Shown in pieces: positions 1 through 5,039 of a DNA stretch of 5,039 nucleotides. The notes beneath the pieces are model-generated. The model saw only the letters and a program-made list of their open reading frames with translations, made no database searches and was not told the DNA's origin. Where the stretch lies: the NCBI GenBank assembly GCA_003225595.1, contig QIAR01000576.1, forward strand, positions 1-5,039, written 5' to 3'. The DNA is from Acidobacteriota bacterium (GTDB lineage: Bacteria; Acidobacteriota; Terriglobia; Terriglobales; Acidobacteriaceae). Numbering within the stretch: position 1 is the stretch's first letter; the number at the start of each line of letters is the position of its first letter. A program made the translations under genes and the position numbers.

Positions 1-1188
1 CACTTCGAACCGCAGGCCATCATCTTCCACGACTTCACCTTTTTGTGGGATTCGTCCCGCCAGTTCGCTGACCAGCCCCGCCACGGTGGCCGATTCTTTA
101 CCCTCGGGGCGGATGCCAAACAACTCATCGAGCCGGTCCACATCCATGCTGCCGGGCACTACGTAGGAGTGATCGCCCTCGCGCACGATCTGCGCCTTCT
201 CGTGTTCATCGCCGATCTCGCCAACAATTTCTTCGATCAGATCTTCGATCGTCACAAGGCCAGCCACGCCGCCGTATTCATCTACCACAATGGCCATACG
301 GACGTTTTTCTTCTGCATCTCGCGGAGCAGATCGCTGCCCAGCTTGCTCTCCGGCACAAAGTAAACATCCTTGCGCATAAGCGCGCCCACAGTCCGAGTG
401 CGAGCTTCGCTATCCGGCACCTGTAGCACGTCCTGCGCGTAGACGATTCCTTTAATATTGTGAATACTGCCTTCGTATACGGGCACGCGCGAGAAGGGCT
501 TGGTCTTCAGCAGTTCAATGAACTGTTCGACGGTAGTATTCACCGGCACGGCCATCATCTCCGGACGCGGCTTCATGGCCTCGCGCACGGTCTTGCCGCT
601 GAACTCCACCACTGATTGGATCAGGTCGCGGTCACCTGCATGGATGATGCCTTCCTCCTGCCCCGCCTCGATGAGCGCATCGACTGCTTCGGCCGGGCTT
701 TCCGGCTGCTCTTCCACATGTTCCTTGGTCAGCGATGTCACGGACTGCAAGAAGCCCAACACGAGGGTTGCCGGCAAAATCAGGTAAATGAGCATGCGAA
801 GCAACAGCGTCCAGCGCGTCAGCCATTGGCCTTTGGTACGGCAGAAAAACACATACGGCAGGAATTGGTTGAATACGATGACGATGAGCACCAGGGTAAG
901 CGTGGCCTGCAAGATTTCATGCACGCTCCAGGCGCGATCGCGGAAAACAGTGAAGCCGATCAGCATCGCAATCGCTGCAATGATGAGCTGGGTGAGAATC
1001 GACATCGAAAGCGATGCTCGCGCCCGGCTGACTCGCAGCCTCGGTTCGACCTTCTGTTCAAAAACATCAATATTGTCCTGGAACTCGCGCGAGAGGAATT
1101 TTCCAATTTCCTGGTATACGCGGTCGACATAAGAGACCAGCACCAGCAGCCCGAGCAAAAGCACAAACGCTATACCGACCGCGATCAT
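1..1188 (-). CDS. CBS-domain / CorC-HlyC family membrane protein (YbeX/hemolysin-C-like), C-terminus beyond window
   Basis: The frame is open from ATG at 1188 to the window edge (396 codons, no stop), so the last few tens of residues are missing. Hydrophobic segments lie near residues 1-20, 63-80, 95-115 and 128-150. A linker follows, then a CBS pair at about 200-320 with the family signatures VREAMKPRPEM (201-211), FSRVPVYEG (232-240), MAIVVDEYGGVAGLVTIED (298-316) and LIEEIVGEIGDE (317-328). The start of the C-terminal CorC_HlyC domain, with VPGSMDVDRLDELFGI and AGRIPQKGE, runs from about 340. CorC/CNNM proteins are linked to Mg2+/Co2+ homeostasis, and E. coli YbeX lies beside ybeY and is tied to ribosome metabolism. 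The start is secure: GGAGGAG precedes it and the ATG overlaps the ybeY stop as ATGA, implying translational coupling. The N-terminal four-helix part is only weakly DUF21-like (see findings), so transport activity is uncertain. The CBS/CorC part is certain. Confidence 0.93.
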   Translation of the reverse strand, partial: MIAVGIAFVLLLGLLVLVSYVDRVYQEIGKFLSREFQDNIDVFEQKVEPRLRVSRARASLSMSILTQLIIAAIAMLIGFTVFRDRAWSVHEILQATLTLVLIVIVFNQFLPYVFFCRTKGQWLTRWTLLLRMLIYLILPATLVLGFLQSVTSLTKEHVEEQPESPAEAVDALIEAGQEEGIIHAGDRDLIQSVVEFSGKTVREAMKPRPEMMAVPVNTTVEQFIELLKTKPFSRVPVYEGSIHNIKGIVYAQDVLQVPDSEARTRTVGALMRKDVYFVPESKLGSDLLREMQKKNVRMAIVVDEYGGVAGLVTIEDLIEEIVGEIGDEHEKAQIVREGDHSYVVPGSMDVDRLDELFGIRPEGKESATVAGLVSELAGRIPQKGEVVEDDGLRFEV

Positions 1189-1760
1189 CTGCTCCTCCGC
1201 ATTGGTCGGGCTCCCCGCAGTTCTTGTTGGTGCACTCTGCGGTTCAAGCTTTCTCTACCAGCTTGTTGATTTCTCGCAAGCAATCCTGTTGGCAATCCCA
1301 GTGTGTTCCGCAGCCCTTCTTCACGGCTTGCCATTTCGCCGCGATCACGCTCATGGTCATACCCGGCGAGGTGCAGCACGCCATGGAGCGTGAGGATTCT
1401 AACCTCATCTGCCGCCGAGTGCCCCAGCTGACGCGCGTTCTGGGCCGCTATGTCCGCAGAAATGGCAATGTCTCCGGCAAAGTCTTTCCCCAATCCAAAG
1501 ATTGGAGGAAAAGATAAAACGTCCGTAGGCCCATCCTTTCCCCGAAACCGTCTGTTCAGTACGCGTAACTCGCGGCTTGTGGTCACGAGCACGTTCACCG
1601 TCCCCCGCAAGCGTGCGGCACGCTTCGCACGTGCCACAAATCGCTCCAGCGCCGATTCACTCAGCCCTGCCACTCGTTTTCGTAAAATTACCATCCAGGT
1701 AGCGTCGGCATCTTGCCGGTTGTCCGTTGTACTTCGCTCACGCAAGCTATTTTTGGGCAT
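1185..1760 (-). CDS. ybeY: Endoribonuclease YbeY (rRNA maturation factor)
   Basis: UPF0054/YbeY family: a single-strand-specific, zinc-dependent endoribonuclease acting in 16S rRNA 3'-end maturation and ribosome quality control in the cytoplasm. The diagnostic zinc motif HGVLHLAGYDH is at residues 126-136, with ligands His126, His130 and His136. The other conserved block, FRGKDGPTDVLSFP at 72-85, contains the conserved Arg (Arg73, equivalent to E. coli R59 by motif). At 191 codons it is longer than the usual ~150. The extra length is an N-terminal stretch of 22 residues before Met23 and an Arg-rich C-terminal tail from about 160. The ATG at 1760 has only a weak upstream GGGA. Family alignment suggests Met23 (ATG at 1694, MVILRKRV...) as an equally or more likely start, though it also lacks a clear SD. 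The stop TGA overlaps the next gene's ATG. Function is sure; the start is not. Confidence 0.95.
   Translation of the reverse strand: MPKNSLRERSTTDNRQDADATWMVILRKRVAGLSESALERFVARAKRAARLRGTVNVLVTTSRELRVLNRRFRGKDGPTDVLSFPPIFGLGKDFAGDIAISADIAAQNARQLGHSAADEVRILTLHGVLHLAGYDHERDRGEMASREEGLRNTLGLPTGLLARNQQAGRESLNRRVHQQELRGARPMRRSR
1192..1198 (-). promoter_or_regulatory. Shine-Dalgarno of the corC-like gene, inside the ybeY 3' end
   Basis: The minus strand reads GGAGGAG followed by CAG and then ATG at 1188. It is a strong anti-16S match lying wholly inside the last ybeY codons. Together with the 4-base ATGA overlap it fixes the downstream start and indicates coupled translation with ybeY. Confidence 0.85.
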
Positions 1761-1763
1761 CCA

Positions 1764-1847
1764 GATCGTCCCTGAGCGCAGCGCAGGAGCTATATTTTAC
1801 TGATCCTTACGAGATGCATAGGCCCTTCGCTTCGCCCAGAATGACAC
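1764..1847. repeat. Imperfect palindromic intergenic repeat (GCGAAGCGAAG type)
   Basis: On the minus strand the 5' arm (1847-1821) contains GTCATTCTGGGCGAAGCGAAG. The 3' arm (1791-1764) contains CTGCGCTGCGCTCAGGGACG, whose reverse complement aligns to the 5' arm with a few mismatches and a 2-base gap. A spacer of about 30 AT-richer bases separates them. The 5' arm closely resembles the dispersed 'TCATTCTGAGCGAAGCGAAG' sequences that I recall as frequent between genes in Acidobacteriota and other soil bacteria. It carries no gene. It lies in the ybeY leader, and transcribed RNA could form a long imperfect stem. Confidence 0.6.
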
Positions 1848-1857
1848 GCTACTGGCA

Positions 1858-1886
1858 GTTTTAATCCGACTTCGCGCGACTGACAA
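1858..1886 (-). promoter_or_regulatory. Predicted sigma70-type promoter for ybeY-corC
   Basis: On the minus strand, TTGTCA (1886-1881; five of six to TTGACA) is followed after exactly 17 bases by TAAAAC (1863-1858; four of six to TATAAT). It lies just downstream of the phoH terminator and upstream of ybeY, which is where a new promoter is needed. The predicted transcript would start near 1850, at the edge of the palindromic repeat. This is motif reading only. Confidence 0.5.
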
Positions 1887-1898
1887 TCGTTTGCATCC

Positions 1899-1934
1899 AA
1901 AACAAACAGGAGGGCGCCCTTGGGTACCCTCCTG
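1899..1934 (-). terminator. Rho-independent terminator after phoH
   Basis: On the minus strand, CAGGAGGG (1934-1927) and CCCTCCTG (1914-1907) form a perfect 8-bp GC-rich stem around a 12-base loop. The tract TTTGTTTT (1906-1899) follows immediately. It begins 16 bases after the phoH stop. There is no T-tract on the other side, so it acts in the minus direction only. Confidence 0.85.
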
Positions 1935-1950
1935 ACGGATCGATCCTATC

Positions 1951-3027
1951 TTACTCTCGAACCGGATTTTCTTCCGATGGAGCCACGGCTGTCTTCTCCT
2001 GCGGGGGAGTGGTTTCCCCGGCCCCGTTCGTCTTCCCGTTCGTATGGCCCTTCGCGTCGAGCAGCAACATCTGTTCTTCCGCCACCCGCGTCTTGTGCTC
2101 GTCATAGGCGCGAATAATGCGCTGCACCAGGTGATGGCGAACGACATCGCTCTCGTCAAAGTACACAAATGCTAGCCCCTCGACTCTTTTCAGGATGTCG
2201 ACAGCCTCCAGCAGACCGCTGCGCCGCGCATTCGGCAGGTCGATCTGCGTGATGTCCCCGGTGATCACTGCCTTTGAGTTGAATCCCAGACGCGTAACAA
2301 ACATCTTCATCTGTTCCGATGTCGTGTTCTGCGCTTCGTCCAAGATCACGAACGAGTCGTTCAGTGTGCGCCCACGCATGAACGCAATGGGCGCGATCTC
2401 GATGACATTCTTCTCGAGGTAGCGGTCGACCTTCTCTGGATCGAGGATGTCGTAGAGCGCGTCATAAAGCGGGCGCAGGTAAGGATCGATCTTGTCCTGC
2501 AGCGTGCCGGGCAAAAATCCCAGCCGCTCACCCGCTTCTACTGCGGGACGCGCCAGGATGATGCGGTTGACACGCTTCGCCAGCAGCGCCGAAATGGCCA
2601 TCGCCACGGCCAGGTAGGTTTTGCCCGTACCCGCCGGCCCGATGCCGAACACCATGTCGTGCTTCTCGATGGCTTCGAGATAGCGGCGCTGGTTGACACT
2701 CTTAGGCTGCACCGTGCGGCGCCCCAACGAGCGCTGTCGGCCTGCCTCCGCCAAACTCCGCAGCGTGGCTTTGGGATCCGCCATCAGCACGCGCAACATG
2801 CTGTTCATGTCGCCGTTGTTGAAGGTGTATCCAGAGCGTTGCAGGAAATCGTAATCGGAAAAAACTTGCTCGGCCCGGGCTACGTCGCGCGCTGCCCCCT
2901 CCAGTTCGATAGAGTCGGACCGCAAATCGATGTTGATGTTCAACCCATCTTCCAGCACGTGCAGATTTTCGTCCCGCGTGCCGAACAGGGTCTCAACGTG
3001 GTGGCTGATATCAATACTCTTCTTCAT
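1951..3027 (-). CDS. ybeZ: PhoH-family NTPase (PhoH-like/YbeZ)
   Basis: A 358-residue cytoplasmic P-loop NTPase of the PhoH/YbeZ family, related to the RecD/SF1-type helicase core; it binds RNA and partners with YbeY. An N-terminal KH-like region lies at about 20-65 (NLHVLEDGLNINIDLRSDSI...). Walker A is GPAGTGKT at 130-137. The family block ILARPAVEAGERLGFLPG spans 157-174. Walker B is VILDEAQN at 227-234, and the downstream TRLGFNSKAVITGDITQIDLP (245-265) is also highly typical. The last ~30 residues are Thr/Pro/Glu/Lys-rich and probably disordered. The ATG is forced, because an in-frame TGA sits directly before it. The nearest good SD, AGGAGGG (3051-3045), is 17 bases upstream, further than normal, so translation may depend on coupling to the preceding ORF. 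A terminator follows the stop. Its position upstream of ybeY matches the conserved ybeZ-ybeY-ybeX order. Confidence 0.95.
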   Translation of the reverse strand: MKKSIDISHHVETLFGTRDENLHVLEDGLNINIDLRSDSIELEGAARDVARAEQVFSDYDFLQRSGYTFNNGDMNSMLRVLMADPKATLRSLAEAGRQRSLGRRTVQPKSVNQRRYLEAIEKHDMVFGIGPAGTGKTYLAVAMAISALLAKRVNRIILARPAVEAGERLGFLPGTLQDKIDPYLRPLYDALYDILDPEKVDRYLEKNVIEIAPIAFMRGRTLNDSFVILDEAQNTTSEQMKMFVTRLGFNSKAVITGDITQIDLPNARRSGLLEAVDILKRVEGLAFVYFDESDVVRHHLVQRIIRAYDEHKTRVAEEQMLLLDAKGHTNGKTNGAGETTPPQEKTAVAPSEENPVRE

Positions 3028-3339
3028 TCAGTAGCTGGCGCTTTCCCTCCTGTCGTATGGGACGGACACCTCCGTCCGGGCCAATCCGCAGGGTCGGCAG
3101 CATGCAAACCCTACACTCGCCCGATACTTAGATGTATTTACCCCATAGTAGGCATACTTATGCCCCAGCTTTTTACCAAGGCAAGATTGTTCTCTCTGGG
3201 TGTGGAACCAGCCGGGGTGCTCGCTCCCAAGGTGCAAGCAACTGCCATTGAGGATAGGGTACCCCGCTCTGGATAGGTAGTCAATGGTGCAACCACAGTG
3301 CTCTGCCCGGGGCTGTTTCCCACAGAAATTCAGATCCAT
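3028..3339 (-). CDS. Possible small cysteine-rich hypothetical protein
   Basis: A 103-codon open frame fills the gap between the AAA gene and phoH. Its ATG lies 4 bases after the AAA stop and is preceded by AAGGAG nine bases upstream. Its TGA directly abuts the phoH ATG. I do not recognise the product. It has eight cysteines, at residues 6, 15, 17, 34, 53, 80, 81 and 84, including CGC (15-17) and CCRPC (80-84), plus several histidines, so metal binding is conceivable. No signal peptide or membrane segment is seen. My hand count for the first 66 codons gives GC of about 53, 45 and 64% at codon positions 1, 2 and 3, a coding-like pattern. The last 37 codons do not show it (about 49, 62, 65%), so the real protein may be shorter or absent. 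The alternative is a non-coding leader for phoH, with a hairpin and a promoter-like motif inside this span. Confidence 0.4.
   Translation of the reverse strand: MDLNFCGKQPRAEHCGCTIDYLSRAGYPILNGSCLHLGSEHPGWFHTQREQSCLGKKLGHKYAYYGVNTSKYRASVGFACCRPCGLARTEVSVPYDRRESASY
3045..3051 (-). promoter_or_regulatory. Displaced Shine-Dalgarno upstream of phoH
   Basis: The minus strand carries AGGAGGG, an excellent anti-16S match, but 17 bases separate it from the phoH ATG. No ATG, GTG or TTG lies in between, and the phoH frame is closed by TGA just before the ATG. It may recruit or retain ribosomes for coupled initiation, or work at a distance. Confidence 0.45.
3060..3077. repeat. Perfect 7-bp hairpin upstream of phoH
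   Basis: GGACGGA and TCCGTCC are exact reverse complements separated by four bases (loop GGTG on the minus strand). No T-tract follows in the minus direction, so it is not a standard terminator. It lies 8 bases upstream of the displaced phoH SD, so it could be a leader structure or a REP-like extragenic palindrome. Confidence 0.5.
3151..3164. repeat. 14-base inverted repeat (operator-like)
   Basis: GGCATA and TATGCC flank two central bases and are perfect complements. It lies about 125 bases upstream of phoH in an AT-richer patch. It could be a dimeric regulator site or chance, and there is no independent support. Confidence 0.2.
3256..3284 (-). promoter_or_regulatory. Weak promoter-like motif that could serve phoH
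   Basis: The minus strand has TTGACT (3284-3279; five of six to TTGACA), a 17-base spacer, then TACCCT (3261-3256; only three of six to TATAAT). The -35 and spacing are good but the -10 is poor. If real it would give phoH a transcript independent of the AAA gene. Confidence 0.22.
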
Positions 3340-3343
3340 GACG

Positions 3344-5005
3344 CTAGACTCCTTCGCCTATAGCATCCAGCGCTGATGCCGGCACAGCCCTTGTCCTTGC
3401 CCAGGTTCGCAGGGCTTCGATTTCCTCCGCGCGCGTCGTCGAGAGCGGCACGGTCCCTGAGAGGGCGTCCAGTAGCGCCTGCGTAGTCACCGGATACTTC
3501 TGTGAGTATGCGGCATACAGTGCCGTTTGCACGACCGACTCAATTTCCGCGCCCGAATACCCATCTGCTGCCGTGGTCACGCGATTCAAATCAAAATCTG
3601 CCGGGTTGCGTTTTCTTTTGGCCAACTGAATCGCAAAGATTTGCTTGCGCTCCGCTTGGTTGGGCAGATCCACGAAGAACAGTTCGTCAAAGCGCCCCTT
3701 GCGGATCAACTCTGGCGGCAGTGCCGTGACGTTGTTACATGTCGCTGCCACGAATACCGGCGCCTTGCGGTCCTGCATCCAGGACAAGAACGCCGCCAGA
3801 AGCCGCGACGAGACGCCCGCATCCGCCGACGCCGAATCCGGCCCGCTCCCGGCAAAGACCTTCTCCAGTTCGTCAATCCACAACACACATGGAGCCAGAC
3901 CTTCCGCGACCTGAAACACCTTCTGAATGCGCTTTTCGGTTTCGCCAACGTACTTGTCGTACACCGCAGCCGTATCGAACTTCACCAGCGGCAATTTCCA
4001 TTCGCCCGCGACCGCCCGCGCACACATGCTCTTGCCGCAGCCCTGCACGCCGAGAATGATCATGCCTCGCGGTGGCTCCAAGCCAAACGCACGCGCCTCA
4101 TCCTCCCAAGCACCCCGCCGCTGTGCCAGCCAGTGCTTCAGATTGTCGAGCCCGCCTATGCTGGCCATGGTGTCTGACACTTCGACAAAATCCAGCATCT
4201 CCGAGCGCCGCAACAATTCTTTCTTGGCCTCAAGAACATCTGTCACCGTCTCGGCGCACAAGCCGTAGCGTGCGACTAGAGTCTGCGAGATGGCCCGCTC
4301 GGCCCCTTCTTCGGTCAGGCCACGAAGATTGTTAGCCATGGCGTCCAGGCCCATACCGTCTAGCTTGCCCTGGAATGTATGAGTCTTCGACAGTCTCGCT
4401 AGCGTCTCGTCGATGATCTGACGCAAGCGTTGGCGGTCAGGCAGCGGTAGATCGAGAAATTCCACCAGGCTGGCAAGTTCCGGGGGGACCGTGATCGCGG
4501 GGGCGGTGATGATAACGGTGCGCCGGTTGGTGGAAAATTTCTGTCCCACATCGCGGAGTCTCCGCACTACAACCGGATCTTCCATATGGCGGTGGAAGTC
4601 TTTCAGAACAAATACCGCCTCAAGGGTGAGGGTTTCCAAGTTGGCCAGTGCCTGGACAGGATCTTGAGTGTTGTAGATGGCAGCATGCCTTGAGTCCGGC
4701 GCATCCGGATCTGCCGCATGTCGTGCCCCATTGATACGCGCCTGAAGCGCCGTACCAGATGGCAATGCGGGTGAGTTGCTTCCTGATCGCGTTAGTCCGT
4801 CGGCGATCGTCCACTCGAAAACCACCATATTGAGGTCGGCGGAGGCCGTTCGCACCAGTTGAAGGGCGCGGGTCTCCTCCACCGTCTCCATGATCACGAT
4901 GGGAGTAGAAGAATTGATCAGGACCTTGAGGCGCTCGACAACGTCGGCTATATCCGTTTGACCAGTCAAGAGTTGCTCCCGTACAATAACGTATTCGGCA
5001 CCCAC
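3344..5005 (-). CDS. Ycf46-like AAA+ ATPase
   Basis: About 553 residues with a two-part layout typical of Ycf46-type AAA+ proteins of cyanobacteria, plastids and other bacteria. The N-terminal part (about 25-200) is a degenerate AAA-like domain without a Walker A: LKVLINSSTPIVIMETVEE, a Walker-B-like VFVLKDF at 131-137, and VIITAPAITVPPEL. A helical linker follows. The C-terminal active AAA module (about 280-510) has Walker A GVQGCGKS (319-326), the pore-loop-like DKYVGETEK (350-358), Walker B VLWIDE (374-379), sensor-1 ATCNN (421-425), candidate Arg fingers R435 and R438 in IRKGRFDE, and a sensor-2 region GYSGAEIE (482-489). It is probably a cytoplasmic hexameric remodelling ATPase; the substrate is unknown. 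The start is uncertain. GTG at 5005 is the listed choice, but the frame stays open to the window's right edge. A TTG at 4969 has GGGAG six bases upstream and would begin MTGQTDIADVVERLKVL, a good family-like N-terminus. Confidence 0.9.
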   Translation of the reverse strand: MGAEYVIVREQLLTGQTDIADVVERLKVLINSSTPIVIMETVEETRALQLVRTASADLNMVVFEWTIADGLTRSGSNSPALPSGTALQARINGARHAADPDAPDSRHAAIYNTQDPVQALANLETLTLEAVFVLKDFHRHMEDPVVVRRLRDVGQKFSTNRRTVIITAPAITVPPELASLVEFLDLPLPDRQRLRQIIDETLARLSKTHTFQGKLDGMGLDAMANNLRGLTEEGAERAISQTLVARYGLCAETVTDVLEAKKELLRRSEMLDFVEVSDTMASIGGLDNLKHWLAQRRGAWEDEARAFGLEPPRGMIILGVQGCGKSMCARAVAGEWKLPLVKFDTAAVYDKYVGETEKRIQKVFQVAEGLAPCVLWIDELEKVFAGSGPDSASADAGVSSRLLAAFLSWMQDRKAPVFVAATCNNVTALPPELIRKGRFDELFFVDLPNQAERKQIFAIQLAKRKRNPADFDLNRVTTAADGYSGAEIESVVQTALYAAYSQKYPVTTQALLDALSGTVPLSTTRAEEIEALRTWARTRAVPASALDAIGEGV

Positions 5006-5039
5006 CCGAACATCTCTCTGGCAAAACGAAGGTAACCGA

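Noticed and set aside
43..426. 127-codon plus-strand ORF
   Set aside because: It is the exact antisense of the second CBS domain and CorC_HlyC region of the minus-strand gene.
616..1269. 217-codon plus-strand ORF
   Set aside because: It is antisense to the clearly conserved CorC-like gene and the end of ybeY. Its protein is rich in Gln, Arg and His with no recognisable domain, as expected for a reverse-frame shadow.
1797..2168. 123-codon minus-strand ORF overlapping the phoH 3' end and the terminator
   Set aside because: It runs out of frame through PhoH coding sequence, then through the terminator and the repeat. The composition is Arg/Lys-rich with no motif.
2659..3276. 205-codon plus-strand ORF crossing the phoH 5' part and the leader
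   Set aside because: Most of it is antisense to PhoH coding sequence including Walker A, and no family motif is visible.
3028..3343. Riboswitch or tRNA in the AAA-phoH gap
   Set aside because: I looked for tRNA T-arm signatures and for common riboswitch cores (c-di-GMP, cobalamin, TPP, glycine, SAM) on both strands and saw none.
3527..4177. 216-codon plus-strand ORF inside the AAA gene
   Set aside because: It is antisense to the active AAA module (Walker B, sensor 1 and Arg fingers). Its open frame is explained by codon bias of the true gene.
1..5039. CRISPR array, insertion sequence, phage or defence system
   Set aside because: There are no regularly spaced direct repeats, transposase, integrase, toxin-antitoxin or nuclease-defence domains. 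The genes are conserved housekeeping families.

Overview
All the genes supported in this window lie on the minus strand, so they are read here from high to low coordinates. The order is: a Ycf46-like AAA+ ATPase (about 5005-3344), a possible small cysteine-rich ORF (3339-3028), phoH/ybeZ (3027-1951), a terminator plus promoter/repeat gap (1950-1761), ybeY (1760-1185), and a CBS/CorC-HlyC family membrane protein (1188 to beyond position 1, C-terminus cut by the window edge). Long plus-strand ORFs are antisense shadows of these genes.

The host is a Gram-negative-type bacterium of moderately high GC. The order PhoH - YbeY - CorC-like matches the conserved ybeZ-ybeY-ybeX cluster. A copy of a GCGAAGCGAAG-type dispersed intergenic palindrome, which I associate with Acidobacteriota and similar soil lineages, sits in the ybeY leader. 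I lean towards Acidobacteriota, but this is inference from gene order and repeat style, not from a marker gene.

Functionally, the core is an RNA/ribosome quality module. PhoH is a KH-plus-P-loop NTPase, and YbeY is a zinc-dependent endoribonuclease involved in 16S rRNA maturation and late 70S ribosome quality control. A YbeX/CorC-like protein is tightly coupled to ybeY: the stop and start overlap as ATGA and a strong Shine-Dalgarno lies inside ybeY. A rho-independent terminator after phoH, followed by a good sigma70-type promoter, suggests two transcription units: AAA-(ORF)-phoH and ybeY-corC.

The less ordinary points are these. The membrane domain of the CorC-like protein is highly divergent from DUF21/CNNM. 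A 103-codon Cys-rich ORF exactly fills the AAA-phoH gap and abuts phoH as TGA|ATG. A perfect 7-bp hairpin and a displaced SD lie just before phoH. A palindromic repeat arm runs nearly into the furthest-upstream ybeY start, which favours an internal start. I found no clear evidence for a wholly new multi-gene system.
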